NCBI RefSeq assembly: GCF_016793225.1
Contig: NZ_JAEUMN010000169.1
Span: 1 to 64,000 of the forward strand
Length of the DNA: 64,000 nt
From: Phenylobacterium sp.
GTDB lineage: Bacteria; Pseudomonadota; Alphaproteobacteria; Caulobacterales; Caulobacteraceae
Reading direction: 5' to 3'
Shown: positions 17,234-26,977 of the stretch, in pieces
Position numbering within the stretch: position 1 is the first letter of the stretch
Layout of the letters: the number at the start of each line of letters is the position of its first letter
Notes under the pieces: generated by a model
Seen by the model: only the letters and a program-made list of their open reading frames with translations
Database searches by the model: none
Told to the model about the DNA's origin: nothing
Translations under genes and position numbers: made by a program

Positions 17234-19393
17234 TCACTCGCCCGGCCGGTACGTCCTCTCCACGTGGCCCTTCAGCTGGTCCGGGTGGAAGTAGACCTCC
17301 CGCAGGTCGCCCGCGGCGTAGCGATCGGCCTGGTCGTTGAAATGAGGGCTCTTCGGATCGCCGCTCTCGCCGCCGGCGCTCACCGCCCGCGCCCGGACGC
17401 GCGGCCCGAACTCGACCACCGCCACGAAGCTGTTGCCGCTCGTGCCGTAGTAGCGCCGCGTCCCGGGGTAGCGGCGGGCCCCGAACGACGCGAGCGAGCC
17501 CCAGGCCGCCGACGCGAAGGGCACGGCGATCGACGGCGCGTCGTCCCGGAACGTCTGGACAATGTCGCCGCTCAGCCGCTGGAAGCGATTGATCTCGCCC
17601 CACGGGACCTGCCAGCTCCCGAAATCCGCCGCCAGGCGGTCCGTGGCTTCCGACAGCGCCGCGAGCCGCTCGCCGGGGGGCCGCGCCGCCATGGCCTCGA
17701 GCAGCAAAAGGCTGCCGGGACGCCCCGGCGGGGTGCGGGCGGCCAGCGCCTCTGCCCAGAACACCGCCAGCGACGTCTCCGTCGACGTCGCCGACCACCG
17801 CCGGTCCCAGGCCCGCAGGCGCGCCACCGGTTCTGCGAGCCGGATTCTCACCGGGTCGCCGGGCGGAAGCGCATCCCAGGCGCTCGCCAGGGCCGGGATG
17901 AGGATGTCGAAGGCGGGAAGGTCCGGATCGTAGGCGGCGCGCAGGAGCGACTCCAGCGTGACGTCGCGACGTCCCTCGAGGACCCGCGTCGCGTGCAGCG
18001 TGCGCGCGTTCCGTCCAGCCACGTCCATGTAGCGCGGGAAGGCCTCGCGCCTGGGGCTCTCCGGACCGGCGCCCGAGTAGGGCCAGTCGTTGACGTTGAA
18101 CACCCAGCCGCCCTTCGGACTCACTACGTTCGGCCGCTCGGCGAAGGCGTGCAGCGGGCCCCAGTCCGTGGCCGGGTCCGAGCCGTCGACCACCTTGGCG
18201 TAGTCGAACCGGTCGTCGCGCCGGGGAATGAACTGGGGGTGCAGATAGGCGGTCGCGCCATTCCGATCGGCGAAGAGCGTATTGTTGGACGAGTTGGCCT
18301 TGGCGGCCTCGGCCACGCGCAGGAAACCCTCGAGGTCGGTCGCCTTCGTGCGGAGGAACGACTGCGTCAGGGCTTCGACCGGCTTGTACATCATGGCGAA
18401 CGCGATCCAGCGGTCGCCCTCGGCCCGCACGATGGGCCCGTGGTGCGTGCGGTGCACGGCGAACTGTCGGCTGCCGAGCGAGCCGTCCGCCCTCCGGAAG
18501 CTGACGCTGACCGTCGAGGTCCTGACCGGCCGCAGCTTGTCCCCGTAGCGGTAGGAAAGCCCGGTCGGGGTCCGCACGATCGTCTCGGCGAACTCGTCGA
18601 CCACGTCCACGCCGCTCGAGGTGTGCATCCAGCCGGCGTGGGCGTTGAAGCCCTGGTAGACGAAGAACTGGCCCCACGTGACGGCGCCGTAGGCGTTCAG
18701 GCCCTCGTCGCTCGTCATCTGCAGCTCCGAGCGGAAGAAGAAGCTGGTGTGCGGGTTGATCAACAGCAGGGCGTGGCCGTCGCGGGCGATCCGCGGTCCG
18801 ATCGCCATGCCGTTGGAGCCCGAAGGCTCCCGCAGCCTCTCCGGCGTCTCGGCCACGCTCGCCCGCCGATCCCCGCCGTAGAAGGCCTGCAGCCCGGCAA
18901 GCGGGATGCGCTCGATGTCGCCGCCGATGCTGCCCTCGGTGAAGCTGAGCGCCATCCAGGGCTCGAACCGCGTCAGCACCCTCGGCTTCACGTCCGGATG
19001 GGTCGCCAGATAGTGGTTGAGCCCGGCGGCCCAGCCCTCCATGAGCGCCCGCAGCCAGGCCGGCGCCGCGGCGTATCGGCGCTTCAGATCCGCTTCGTCG
19101 ACGAACAGCCTCTGGCGAAGGTCCTGCCAGATCGCGCCCTCGCCCTCCGCCTCCGCGAGTCGGCCCAGGTTCACGAGATAGTTCGTCTCCACGCGATTGA
19201 AGTCGTCTTCCGCCTGCGCATAGGCGGCGCCGAACACCGCATCGGCGTCGGTCTTGCCGCGAATATGGGCGATGCCCCAGTCGTCACGGACGATGGTCAC
19301 CCGCGCGGCCTGCGCCCGCCACTCCGCGCGGGGCTCGCCCATCGCCGGGGTCGCGATGAGCAGCGCCGCCGCGACCAGACCTTTCCACCCCAC
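17234..19393 (-). CDS. Penicillin-acylase-family N-terminal nucleophile hydrolase, exported
   Basis: 719 residues from a GTG start at 19393, preceded by a strong GGAGGGG ribosome site. A signal peptide (GLVAAALLIATPAMG) sends it to the periplasm. The family processes itself into two chains at Gly-Ser; the expected nucleophile is S193 in EPSGSNGMAIGP, where the usual GSNNW is GSNGM. Other family marks are VTIVRDDWGIAHIRGKTDADAVFGAAYAQAEDDF-like sequence at the N-terminus and NPHTSFFF. Members cleave amide bonds of beta-lactams, acyl-homoserine lactones or other acyl amides; substrate cannot be told here. Convergent with the alpha/beta hydrolase. Confidence 0.88.
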   Translation of the reverse strand: MGWKGLVAAALLIATPAMGEPRAEWRAQAARVTIVRDDWGIAHIRGKTDADAVFGAAYAQAEDDFNRVETNYLVNLGRLAEAEGEGAIWQDLRQRLFVDEADLKRRYAAAPAWLRALMEGWAAGLNHYLATHPDVKPRVLTRFEPWMALSFTEGSIGGDIERIPLAGLQAFYGGDRRASVAETPERLREPSGSNGMAIGPRIARDGHALLLINPHTSFFFRSELQMTSDEGLNAYGAVTWGQFFVYQGFNAHAGWMHTSSGVDVVDEFAETIVRTPTGLSYRYGDKLRPVRTSTVSVSFRRADGSLGSRQFAVHRTHHGPIVRAEGDRWIAFAMMYKPVEALTQSFLRTKATDLEGFLRVAEAAKANSSNNTLFADRNGATAYLHPQFIPRRDDRFDYAKVVDGSDPATDWGPLHAFAERPNVVSPKGGWVFNVNDWPYSGAGPESPRREAFPRYMDVAGRNARTLHATRVLEGRRDVTLESLLRAAYDPDLPAFDILIPALASAWDALPPGDPVRIRLAEPVARLRAWDRRWSATSTETSLAVFWAEALAARTPPGRPGSLLLLEAMAARPPGERLAALSEATDRLAADFGSWQVPWGEINRFQRLSGDIVQTFRDDAPSIAVPFASAAWGSLASFGARRYPGTRRYYGTSGNSFVAVVEFGPRVRARAVSAGGESGDPKSPHFNDQADRYAAGDLREVYFHPDQLKGHVERTYRPGE

Positions 19394-19540
19394 CGTACGC
19401 CCCTCCAGACCGTGGCTTTCGCCCCACCTCGCCCACGCCCGCAGCGAAAGTCCAGCCGTGACATCCGGCCACGCTTGGTGCTGGGCGGGACTCACGCTTC
19501 CTTGCCCGCCAAGGGGCTCAAGTCTGTGAGTGGAGTGCGC

Positions 19541-19741
19541 ATGCCCGACGCCACCTACGTCGCCTTCGTTCCCGCCGGAATGAGCGCAAAGCTGCGGTCC
19601 GTCCTGCAGTCCGAGGACACCGGCGCGCTGACGTGGCGTGAGCGCAGGGTGATGTTCGGCAGCGAGTTTTACTTCTCCGGCCCGCCCAAGCTCGCCCGGG
19701 CGACCCACGCCTACGTCAGCGAGTGGGTCGTCCGCCACTGA
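19541..19741 (+). CDS. Small hypothetical protein
   Basis: 66 residues starting MPDATYVAFVPAGMSAKL, soluble and mixed charge, with a plausible GTGGAG ribosome site about 7 bases upstream. No family was recognised. Its last 26 bases overlap the 3' end of the convergent lipoprotein gene. It lies divergent to the acylase gene, with about 147 bases between the two starts. Sequence composition looks protein-like rather than a shadow, but the call is tentative. Confidence 0.55.
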   Translation: MPDATYVAFVPAGMSAKLRSVLQSEDTGALTWRERRVMFGSEFYFSGPPKLARATHAYVSEWVVRH

Positions 19742-20165
19742 GGCCCGGCCGCAGTTCCAGCCGGTCGATCCTCCAGCGAAGTTCCTCGGCGCTTGCGCCC
19801 GGCGTGTCGTCGGCCCGCCGGACGATGGCGCGGCCCGCGGTCCTGTACGCCATGCCGGCCTGATCCAGCCCGTAGATGACGAACGGGACGGTCACATAGA
19901 TCGTGCCCGCAACCCTGCGGACGCGGACCGGCGGGCCGACCTCGGCCTGCAGGGTGCGGTAGGCCGAGACGTCCTCCTCCCGACCGTCGACGCGGAGGGC
20001 CGCGGCCTCAGCCGTCCGGCCGGCCTCGACCAGCCGGTAGTACCTCTCCACAGCCAGGGCGGCGCGTTCGCCGGAAGGCGGGGGATCCGCGCAGGCGGCC
20101 ACGGCGAGGGCCCCGAGCATGACCGCCAGGGCTCGCCGATCCGGGGCGATGCGCCGGGGCTGCAC
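19716..20165 (-). CDS. Predicted lipoprotein of unknown function
   Basis: 149 residues from GTG 20165, chosen because AGGGA lies 5 bases upstream and the resulting N-terminus is a clean lipoprotein signal peptide ending in LAVAAC. A longer reading from 20204 gives no better signal. The mature part has an alpha-helical start (ERAALAVERYYRLVEAGRTAEAAAL) followed by strands, resembling small NTF2-like lipoproteins. Function is unknown. Confidence 0.7.
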   Translation of the reverse strand: MQPRRIAPDRRALAVMLGALAVAACADPPPSGERAALAVERYYRLVEAGRTAEAAALRVDGREEDVSAYRTLQAEVGPPVRVRRVAGTIYVTVPFVIYGLDQAGMAYRTAGRAIVRRADDTPGASAEELRWRIDRLELRPGLSGGRPTR

Positions 20166-20321
20166 CTTATTCCCTGCGGCCAAGTGGGATTTCTCAACGT
20201 ACATGCGGCATGAACGCGTTTGCAGTCGCCCGATTCCGGCTTCCCGAGTGGGTCGAGCGGACCCTCCGCCTGACCGCTCCCGGCCGCCCCTTGGCCCTGG
20301 AGCCCGAGCGGGCCATAGCGG

Positions 20322-20771
20322 CTATTGCGCCGCGGCGGCCTGGTAGGCCGTCACCAGCTCTTGCCATTGCGCCATCTCCGGGAAGCGCGGGAAGCTTCGG
20401 CTGGCCGGGGTGACCGCCCAGGGCAGCCGTTCGTCCGTGAAGGTTTCCACGAAGGGCGTGAAGTCGCCCGCCTCGTCGAACATCGTGGCGCGTATGTTGA
20501 CCAGCCAGTCGGCGCCTTCCGGCCGCGTGTAGAGCCAGCTCATGCAGTGCGGGCAGAAGTAGTGCTGCGTCGGCCCATGCAGGCCGCCCATCACCGGCTC
20601 GCCCGAGAGCACCTCGAACGCTCCGGCGGGGTACATCGCGGAGAGGGAGAACGCGCTGGCCGTCATCCGCTGACACCCCGTGCAGTGGCACGCCATGGTC
20701 AGCAGCGGCGGGGCGGTGGTCCGGAACCGCACCTGGCCGCAGCGGCAGCCGCCCTCGCGCACCTGCGTCAT
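20322..20771 (-). CDS. GFA-family zinc protein (CENP-V/GFA domain)
   Basis: 149 residues. The zinc-binding cysteines of the GFA fold are all visible: GGCRCG near the N-terminus, CHCTGCQ at about 28-34 and FCPHCMSW at about 72. The family is named for glutathione-dependent formaldehyde activation, but most members have no proven activity. The start ATG 20771 has GGAGG 6 bases upstream, favoured over 20804. Confidence 0.9.
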   Translation of the reverse strand: MTQVREGGCRCGQVRFRTTAPPLLTMACHCTGCQRMTASAFSLSAMYPAGAFEVLSGEPVMGGLHGPTQHYFCPHCMSWLYTRPEGADWLVNIRATMFDEAGDFTPFVETFTDERLPWAVTPASRSFPRFPEMAQWQELVTAYQAAAAQ

Positions 20772-20844
20772 ATGGGCCTCCCGGGATTGAACGCGCGCCA
20801 GCATGGCCCCTGAGCTGATCGGGGCAAAGGGCGTTTCCTTGCGC

Positions 20845-21165
20845 TCACGGCCGGCGCGGCGCGATGGAAAGCTGGATCTCGATGCGATCCCCGGCGGTCA
20901 CGCCGACCTTGCGCCGCACGGCGTCCTTGAGCGGAACGAGATAGGTCCCGTCGCGCGGGAAAAGCGAGGTGGTGAACGTCACCCCGTCCAGCATCGCCGA
21001 CACCGGGACGACGCCCCAACCGTAGCTCGCGAGCCGCGCGGCGGCCCTCATGTCGTCGGCCAGGTCGCGCGGAACGACGGCGAAGAAGAACGGGCTCGGG
21101 CCGCGCCAGTGAATGACCTCCGCCTCGAAGGCGATGCTCGCGTGCGCGGGCAGGTCAGGCTTCAT
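20845..21165 (-). CDS. DUF1905-family protein
   Basis: 106 residues matching the DUF1905 fold, a small AbrB-like beta barrel. Marks are FEAEVIHWRGPSPFFFAVVP, YGWGVVPVSAMLDGVTFTTSLFP and the ending VGVTAGDRIEIQLSI. Function is not known for the family. Its start overlaps the thiL stop by 11 bases, so it is probably the last gene of the nrdR-rib-nusB-thiL unit. Confidence 0.85.
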   Translation of the reverse strand: MKPDLPAHASIAFEAEVIHWRGPSPFFFAVVPRDLADDMRAAARLASYGWGVVPVSAMLDGVTFTTSLFPRDGTYLVPLKDAVRRKVGVTAGDRIEIQLSIAPRRP

Positions 21166-22123
21166 CCGCGCCAGCCTGCCCGTGGCGCCATCCGCCGGCG
21201 CCCGGATCGACCACGGCTCCGGCGGCGCGCACCTCGATGCCGGCCCCTTCCCTAACCTCGCCCACGACGGTGAAGCCCGGGGGCTTGCGGACGCCGGGCG
21301 GGGCCGTGCAGACGACCTCGTAGTCGTCGCCGCCCGAACCGAGGCGCAGGAGCGCCGCTGGGATATCGGGCTGGGCTTCCAGCCAGGTGGCCGCGCCGCC
21401 GGACAGGGGAAGCTGGTCGAGGTCGATGACGATCTGGACGCCGCTGGCGTCGGCGATATGGCGCGCGTCCGCGATCAGGCCGTCCGAGACGTCGGCCGCC
21501 GCCGTCGCCACGCGGCGCAGCGCATCCCGCAGGTCGAGGCGCGGCTCGGGGAGCCGGTAGCGGAAGGCGAGCTGCCCGCTGGGGTCGGAGATCTCGCCCC
21601 GGACGGCCGCCAGCCCCAGGGCGCCGTCGCCGATGGTGCCGCTGACCAGCAGCCGGTCGCCTGGGCGGGCGCCCGCGCGCCGCACCATCCGGCCCTGGGG
21701 GACCCAGCCCATGACCGTCAGGCTGGCCATCAACGGCCCGGGGGTGGAGACGGTGTCGCCGCCCAGGAGGCTGACGCCGAAGGTCTCGAAGTCGGCGGCG
21801 AGGCCCAGGGCGAAGCGTTCCCGCTCCCGTTCGCCGGTGGCCGCCGGCCACGCTATGGCGAGGAAGGCGGCGAACGGCTCGGCGGCCTTCGCGGCGAGGT
21901 CCGACAGGTTCACGCGCGCCAGCTTGCGCGCCACGAGGTCCGGGGCCTCCCCCACCGGGAAGTGGACGCCTTCCACGATGGCGTCCTTGGTGACCACGAT
22001 GTCGTGGCCCTTGCGGCTGGGCAGTATGGCCGCGTCGTCCTTCAGCTCCAGAGCGCCGGGCGCTCCTCGCGTCAGCGGCCGGAAGAGCCGCGCGATCTCG
22101 CCGAATTCATCCAGGCCGGACAT
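21155..22123 (-). CDS. thiL: Thiamine-monophosphate kinase
   Basis: Phosphorylates thiamine monophosphate to the active diphosphate cofactor in the cytosol. 322 residues of the PurM/ThiL fold: [10 protein letters not shown] at the start, the Asp-rich metal site LKDDAAILP, then [16 protein letters not shown] and [14 protein letters not shown], and the late [10 protein letters not shown]. The start ATG 22123 overlaps the nusB 3' end by 17 bases. The nusB-thiL pairing is common in proteobacteria. Confidence 0.95.
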   Translation of the reverse strand: MSGLDEFGEIARLFRPLTRGAPGALELKDDAAILPSRKGHDIVVTKDAIVEGVHFPVGEAPDLVARKLARVNLSDLAAKAAEPFAAFLAIAWPAATGERERERFALGLAADFETFGVSLLGGDTVSTPGPLMASLTVMGWVPQGRMVRRAGARPGDRLLVSGTIGDGALGLAAVRGEISDPSGQLAFRYRLPEPRLDLRDALRRVATAAADVSDGLIADARHIADASGVQIVIDLDQLPLSGGAATWLEAQPDIPAALLRLGSGGDDYEVVCTAPPGVRKPPGFTVVGEVREGAGIEVRAAGAVVDPGAGGWRHGQAGADEA

Positions 22124-22568
22124 CGCGCGCGACGGCGTCCAGGGCGCCGTTGACGAAGCCCGGCTCGGTCCCCTCGAAGAAGCTCTTCGCGATCTCCACG
22201 TATTCGTCGATGGCCACTTCGGTCGGAACGTCCGGGCGGTGGGTGAGCTCATAGGCGCCCGCCCGCAGGATGGCGCGGACCGTGGCGTCCAGGCGCTCCA
22301 GCCGCCAGTTCTCCGCCAGCCTGCGCGCGATCGCGGCGTCCACCTGCGCTTGGCGGGCCACCACGCCGCGCACCAGCTCGGCGAAGAAGCCTTCGTCGGC
22401 GGACGCCAGCCTCTGCCCCTCCCCGTCCGGCCCTTCCACGTCGCGGTCGAAGCGGTGGTCGGTGAACTCGCGGATGACGTGCTCCACGCCTGCCGCCGAG
22501 ACCTCCATCTGGTAGAGGGCCTGCACGGCCGCGAGACGCGCGACCGAGCGCGAGGCGTGCGAGGTCAT
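22107..22568 (-). CDS. nusB: Transcription antitermination factor NusB
   Basis: 153 residues, all helical. It binds boxA RNA with NusE (S10) to allow antitermination on rRNA operons. The N-terminal helix pattern [17 protein letters not shown] and the conserved C-terminal [34 protein letters not shown] region are typical. The start ATG 22568 overlaps the ribH stop by 4 bases. Confidence 0.96.
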   Translation of the reverse strand: MTSHASRSVARLAAVQALYQMEVSAAGVEHVIREFTDHRFDRDVEGPDGEGQRLASADEGFFAELVRGVVARQAQVDAAIARRLAENWRLERLDATVRAILRAGAYELTHRPDVPTEVAIDEYVEIAKSFFEGTEPGFVNGALDAVARDVRPG

Positions 22569-23029
22569 CGACGCCCGCCCGTGAGCTGCCGCTTCAGGGC
22601 GATCATCGAGAGGGCGGCCCGCGCGGCGCCGCCGCCCTTGTCGCCCTCGCTGATGCGCGCGCGCGCCCAGGCCTGCTCGTCGTCCTCTGTGGTGAGGATG
22701 CCGTTGCCGATGCACAGGCGCTTGCCGACCGTCAGCTCCATGATGCCCCGGGCGCTCTCGTTGGAGACGATCTCGAAGTGGTAGGTCTCGCCGCGGATGA
22801 CGCAGCCCAGGGCCACGTAGCCATCGTAGTGCTTGCCGGTGGGTCGGTGGGAGGCTTCCTCGGCGAGCGCGATCGCGCCGGGGATCTCCAAGGCGCCCGG
22901 CACCGTGACCACGTCGTACTCGGCCCCGAAGGCCGAGAGGGCCTGGGTGGCGCCCTCGAGAAGGGCGTCGGCGAGGTCGTCGTAGAATCGCGCCTCCACG
23001 ATCAGGAGGTGAAGCGGCTCGTCGCTCAT
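22565..23029 (-). CDS. ribH: 6,7-dimethyl-8-ribityllumazine synthase
   Basis: Condenses the ribityl-aminopyrimidine with dihydroxybutanone phosphate, the penultimate riboflavin step. 154 residues with [30 protein letters not shown] and [24 protein letters not shown]; the last contains the active-site His. It lies 31 bases after ribE, exactly where a ribBA gene is expected in related genomes. Confidence 0.97.
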   Translation of the reverse strand: MSDEPLHLLIVEARFYDDLADALLEGATQALSAFGAEYDVVTVPGALEIPGAIALAEEASHRPTGKHYDGYVALGCVIRGETYHFEIVSNESARGIMELTVGKRLCIGNGILTTEDDEQAWARARISEGDKGGGAARAALSMIALKRQLTGGRR

Positions 23030-23060
23030 GGCGGTCCCTGCAGGCAGTTGGAAGCTGCTC

Positions 23061-23651
23061 TTAGGCCGTTTCGCGCCACCGGGCGAGATAGCGCGCGAGC
23101 ATGTCGATCTCGAGGTTCACGCGCGCGCCCGGTCGCAGGCGGCCCAGGGTGGTGACATCCCAGGTGTGCGGGATCAGGTTCACCCCGAAGACGTCGTCCT
23201 CCACCGCGTTGACGGTCAGGGACACGCCTTCCACGGTGATCGAGCCCTTGGGCGCGATGAAGCGATGCAGGGGCCGCGGCGCGCGGATGCGGACACGGTG
23301 CGATCCGCCCTCGCTCTCGACCGAAAGCACCTCGCCCACGCCGTCGACGTGCCCGGAGACAATGTGGCCGCCCAGTTCGTCGCCCACCCGCGCGGCGCGC
23401 TCGAGGTTGACCGGATCCCCCGCCTTCCAGTCGGAGAGGGTCGTGAGGCCGAGGGTCTCGCCCGACACCTCCACCGCGAACCAGCCGTCGCCCTTCTCCA
23501 CCACGGTGAGGCAGCAGCCCGCGTGGCTGACGGACGCTCCGATGTCGATCGTGGACAGGTCGAACCGGGTCTCGATCTCGAACCGCCGATCGCGGTTGGT
23601 GTCGCGGACCGCGCGCACGCGCCCCACGTCGGTGACGATGCCGGTGAACAT
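23061..23651 (-). CDS. ribE: Riboflavin synthase alpha chain
   Basis: Dismutates two lumazine molecules to riboflavin. 196 residues made of two repeated lumazine-binding barrels. The family start [12 protein letters not shown], the [17 protein letters not shown] segment of the first barrel and [24 protein letters not shown] of the second are visible. The gene is 1 base from the ribD-like gene upstream. Confidence 0.96.
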   Translation of the reverse strand: MFTGIVTDVGRVRAVRDTNRDRRFEIETRFDLSTIDIGASVSHAGCCLTVVEKGDGWFAVEVSGETLGLTTLSDWKAGDPVNLERAARVGDELGGHIVSGHVDGVGEVLSVESEGGSHRVRIRAPRPLHRFIAPKGSITVEGVSLTVNAVEDDVFGVNLIPHTWDVTTLGRLRPGARVNLEIDMLARYLARWRETA

Positions 23652-23652
23652 C

Positions 23653-24297
23653 TCAGATCCTCGCGTAGCGCTCCCAGAGGTCCTCGCCGAGCTGGCTCAC
23701 CTCCACGCGCCGGAAATGGGGGACTTCGGCAAGCGCCGCAACAGCGAGCGAGCCCACGCCGGGCCGCCCCTCGCCGCCGATCACGATCGGGGCGCGAAAC
23801 CACTCGATCGCGTCCACGAGCCCGCAGCGGAGAAAGCTGCCCGCCACCTGCCCGCCGCCTTCCACCAGGAGGTCCGCCAGGCCTTCCCGCGCCAGCGCCT
23901 CCACCGCCTTGTGAAGGTCGGGCCGATCCTCGCCGAGCGCCGGCACGGTCACCACCCGGACGCCCGCCGCGGTCAAAGCCGGGTCCGGCTCGCCGGTGGC
24001 CACGACATAGGTGGACGTCTCGCGCGCCGTGCGCACGAGCGTGGCGTCAAGCGGCAGCCGCTGGCGGCTGTCCAGGACCACGCGCGCGGGCTGGCGGCCA
24101 TCGTATCCCGCCAGCCGGACCGTGAGGGCGGGATCGTCCGCCAGGACCGTCTCGATTCCCACCACCACGGCCTGATGCGCCGCCCGGAGACGATGGGTCT
24201 GTTCGCGGGCGGCGGGTCCGGTGATCCACTTGCTCTCGCCCGATGCGGTCGCGATCCGTCCGTCCAGCGAGGTGGCCAGCTTCAACGTGATCGTCAC
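23653..24297 (-). CDS. RibD-type reductase domain without the deaminase domain
   Basis: 214 residues covering only the C-terminal reductase half of bifunctional RibD (reduction of the ribosyl-aminopyrimidine with NADPH). Marks are TLKLATSLDGRIATASGESKWITG, the DPxLTVR stretch, RVVLDSRQRLPL, and LLVEGGGQVAGSFL. The usual N-terminal zinc deaminase (HAE and PCxxxGxxxPC motifs, about 145 residues) is absent, and only 4 bases separate the start from the nrdR stop. The deaminase must be encoded elsewhere if riboflavin is made. Confidence 0.88.
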   Translation of the reverse strand: MTITLKLATSLDGRIATASGESKWITGPAAREQTHRLRAAHQAVVVGIETVLADDPALTVRLAGYDGRQPARVVLDSRQRLPLDATLVRTARETSTYVVATGEPDPALTAAGVRVVTVPALGEDRPDLHKAVEALAREGLADLLVEGGGQVAGSFLRCGLVDAIEWFRAPIVIGGEGRPGVGSLAVAALAEVPHFRRVEVSQLGEDLWERYARI

Positions 24298-24301
24298 GCC
24301 G

Positions 24302-24775
24302 CTACCTCGGCTCGGCCCCGGCCTCGCTCAGCCCTTCTTCACCCAGGAACCGGGCGAAGTCCTGGGTCTCGCGGAAGTCGCGATAGACCGAGGCATAGCG
24401 GACGTAGGCGACGTCATCGACCTGCTTGAGCTGCTTCATCACGAGTTCGCCCACGGTCGACGACGGCAACTCGGTTTCGCCCATGCTCTCGAGCTGGCGC
24501 ACGATGGTCGAGATCATCCGCTCGACCCGCTCGGGCTCGATCGGGCGCTTGCGGATGGCGATGGAGATCGAGCGGGCCAGCTTGTCCCGGTCGAACGGCG
24601 TGCGGCGGCCCGAGCGCTTCAGGATCGTCAGCTCGCGCAGCTGCACGCGCTCGAAGGTCGTGAAGCGGCCCTCGCACGCCGGGCACAGGCGGCGACGGCG
24701 GATGGCGGCGCCGTCCTCGGACGGACGGCTGTCCTTCACCTGGGTCTCGTCATGACCACAGAACGGGCAACGCAT
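24302..24775 (-). CDS. nrdR: Transcriptional repressor NrdR
   Basis: 157 residues. A zinc ribbon ([15 protein letters not shown] and [12 protein letters not shown]) leads into an ATP-cone domain ([27 protein letters not shown]). It represses ribonucleotide reductase genes in response to ATP/dATP. It heads the rib cluster, 31 bases after glyA; the glyA-nrdR-ribD order is common in alphaproteobacteria. Confidence 0.97.
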   Translation of the reverse strand: MRCPFCGHDETQVKDSRPSEDGAAIRRRRLCPACEGRFTTFERVQLRELTILKRSGRRTPFDRDKLARSISIAIRKRPIEPERVERMISTIVRQLESMGETELPSSTVGELVMKQLKQVDDVAYVRYASVYRDFRETQDFARFLGEEGLSEAGAEPR

Positions 24776-24806
24776 ATCTAGCCCCTCCTGCAGCCACTTA
24801 ACGCTA

Positions 24807-26108
24807 TTAGCTGTAGATGGGGAAGCGCCTCGTCAGGGCCACGACCTCGCTCCGGACCTTCTGCTCGACGGCCGAGGAGTCCTCGCCGGTGGAAACCGCG
24901 TCGAGAACCTCGCCGATCCAGCGGCCGACCTGGCGGAATTCCTCCGGTCCGAAGCCTCGCGTCGTGCCGGCCGGCGAACCCACCCGAAGCCCCGACGTCT
25001 GCATCGGCGGCAGCGGATCGCCTGGGATCGAGTTCTTGTTCGTGGTGATCCCGGCGCGTTCCAGCGCCACCTCGGCCTGGGCGCCCGAGACGTTCTTGGG
25101 CGTCAGGTCGACCAGCATCAGGTGGCTGTCGGTGCCGTTGGACACGATCTTGAAGCCGACGCTCTGCAGGCTGTCGGCCAGGGCGCGCGCGTTCGCGATG
25201 ACCTGCTTCGCATAGGTCTTGAACTCGGGCCGCAGCGCCTCGCCGAACGCCACCGCCTTGGCGGCGATGACATGCATCAGCGGTCCGCCCTGGAGCCCCG
25301 GGAAGACGGCCGAGTTGAGCTTGCTCGCCAGCTTCTTGTCGTTGGTCAGGATCAGGCCGCCGCGCGGTCCCCGCAGCGTCTTGTGGGTCGTCGTCGTGAC
25401 GATGTGGCTGTGCGGGAACGGGTTGGGGTACTCGCCCGCGGCCACCAGGCCCGCGTAGTGCGCGATGTCGCTCATCAGCAGCGCGCCCACTTCGTCCGCG
25501 ATCTGCCGGAACTTCGCAAAGTCGATGTGGCGCGAATAGGCCGACCCGCCGGCGATGATCACCTTGGGCTTGTGCGCCCGGGCGACCTCGGCGGCCTCGT
25601 CGTAGTCGATCAGGTGGTCCTGGGCCCGCACGCCGTAGGCGACAGGGTGGAACCACTTGCCGGACTGGTTGACGCTCTTGCCGTGCGTCAGGTGGCCGCC
25701 GTGGTCCAGGTTCATGCCCATGAACGTGTCGCCGGGCGTCATGGTGGCCATGAAGACCGCCTGGTTGGCCTGGCTGCCGGAGTGCGGCTGCACATTGGCG
25801 TACTCGCAGCCGAACAGCTGCTTCGCGCGGTCGATCGCCAGCAGCTCGGCCTCGTCGACCACCTCGCAGCCGCCGTAGTACCGCTTGCCGGGGTAGCCCT
25901 CGGCGTACTTGTTGGTCAGCACCGAGCCCTGGGCGTCGAGCACGGCCTTGGAGACGATGTTCTCCGAGGCGATCAGCTCGATCTGGTCCTGCTGCCGCTT
26001 CAGCTCTCCGTCCAGGATCCTGGCGATGGCCGGGTCGGTCTGGCCGACTCCCCCCTGGAAGAAGTCTTCGGACGGGCGCTGGGACTGGACGTGCAGGTTC
26101 AAGGGCAA
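24807..26108 (-). CDS. glyA: Serine hydroxymethyltransferase
   Basis: PLP enzyme interconverting serine and glycine and charging tetrahydrofolate with one carbon. 433 residues. The PLP lysine lies in [55 protein letters not shown] and [13 protein letters not shown] are family hallmarks. Divergent from mucR, with about 190 bases of shared upstream region. Confidence 0.98.
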   Translation of the reverse strand: MPLNLHVQSQRPSEDFFQGGVGQTDPAIARILDGELKRQQDQIELIASENIVSKAVLDAQGSVLTNKYAEGYPGKRYYGGCEVVDEAELLAIDRAKQLFGCEYANVQPHSGSQANQAVFMATMTPGDTFMGMNLDHGGHLTHGKSVNQSGKWFHPVAYGVRAQDHLIDYDEAAEVARAHKPKVIIAGGSAYSRHIDFAKFRQIADEVGALLMSDIAHYAGLVAAGEYPNPFPHSHIVTTTTHKTLRGPRGGLILTNDKKLASKLNSAVFPGLQGGPLMHVIAAKAVAFGEALRPEFKTYAKQVIANARALADSLQSVGFKIVSNGTDSHLMLVDLTPKNVSGAQAEVALERAGITTNKNSIPGDPLPPMQTSGLRVGSPAGTTRGFGPEEFRQVGRWIGEVLDAVSTGEDSSAVEQKVRSEVVALTRRFPIYS

Positions 26109-26299
26109 GGCCTTTCGCGGGAGCGCCGAGTCTGAGCGGCGGAGGCGCCTCCTTTACTCCCGAACGCCTCCCGCTCCAACCGCGGCCGCCCGCAGTATTT
26201 CTGGGAACTCGTTTCGATCTCCGCACGTTGCGGCCAAAGGCCGGGGACGCCGCGGGCGGTGGTCTGGCGGTCGCGTGGCTTATCGAGGGGGGCGTAAGT

Positions 26300-26734
26300 A
26301 TGACTGCAGGGATGAACGACGAGGGCTCGGCCGGCGAGGACGTCCTGCGCCTGGGCGCAGCCATCGTGGCGGCCTATGTGAGCCGCAACCAGGTGCCGAT
26401 CGCGGAGGTGCCCGACATGATCCGCACCGTGCATCAGGCCCTCGCGCAGCTTTCTTCGGGCGGATCGCCCGCGCCTGTCGAGGAGCGGCCCAAGCCGGCG
26501 GTGCCCGTCGGGCGCTCGGTCCAGCACGACTACATCGTCTGCCTGGAGGACGGGAAGCGGCTGAAGATGCTGAAGCGCTACCTGCGCTCCCGCTACAACA
26601 TGAGCCCCGAGGACTATCGGCGCCGCTGGGGACTGCCGCCGGACTACCCCATGGTCGCGCCGGCCTACGCGGCGCGCCGGTCCGACTTCGCCAAGCAGAT
26701 CGGCCTCGGCCGGGGCGTGCGCCGGCGGAAGTGA
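26300..26734 (+). CDS. MucR/Ros-family transcriptional regulator
   Basis: 144 residues from ATG 26300, preceded by a GAGGGGGG ribosome site. The N-terminal half (AAYVSRNQVPIAEVPDMIRTVHQAL) is the oligomerisation region. The C-terminal half (HDYIVCLEDGKRLKMLKRYL, then RYNMSPEDYRRRWGLP and YPMVAP) is the Ros/MucR DNA-binding domain. Cys and Asp of the classical finger remain, but the two zinc histidines are tyrosines (KRYL, SRYN), so the domain probably folds without zinc as in some relatives. In Caulobacter MucR proteins act with SciP on cell-cycle promoters. Confidence 0.92.
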   Translation: MTAGMNDEGSAGEDVLRLGAAIVAAYVSRNQVPIAEVPDMIRTVHQALAQLSSGGSPAPVEERPKPAVPVGRSVQHDYIVCLEDGKRLKMLKRYLRSRYNMSPEDYRRRWGLPPDYPMVAPAYAARRSDFAKQIGLGRGVRRRK

Positions 26735-26762
26735 CGATCGGCCCGGCCTGCGCACCGGAGGA

Positions 26763-26785
26763 CGCCCCTGCGCGAAGCAGGGGCG
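26763..26785 (+). terminator. Hairpin after mucR, possible terminator
   Basis: A 9-bp perfect stem (CGCCCCTGC/GCAGGGGCG) with a GCGAA loop starts 28 bases after the mucR stop. No T run follows, so intrinsic termination would be weak. It may instead stabilise the 3' end. The remaining bases up to 26977 hold nothing recognised. Confidence 0.35.
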
Positions 26786-26977
26786 CCCTGGGACTCCACC
26801 CCTATGTCGGGTTGTGGTGGCGCAGAGCCCTCTCCTGCAGTTGAGCACGCCTCGGCCTTGGCCGCGTTGCGCCATGGCGCCGCAGACGAGAGCGCCGTCA
26901 GGGCGCGCGCATGCGCAGCCCGTCGCGCAGGCGCGCGAGGCCGAGGGTTCGCCCGGAATTCGTATCCGAAGGCCGCC

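Noticed and set aside
20210-20413. 67-codon plus-strand frame
   Set aside because: It overlaps the 3' end of the GFA gene, lacks a ribosome site and has no recognisable feature.
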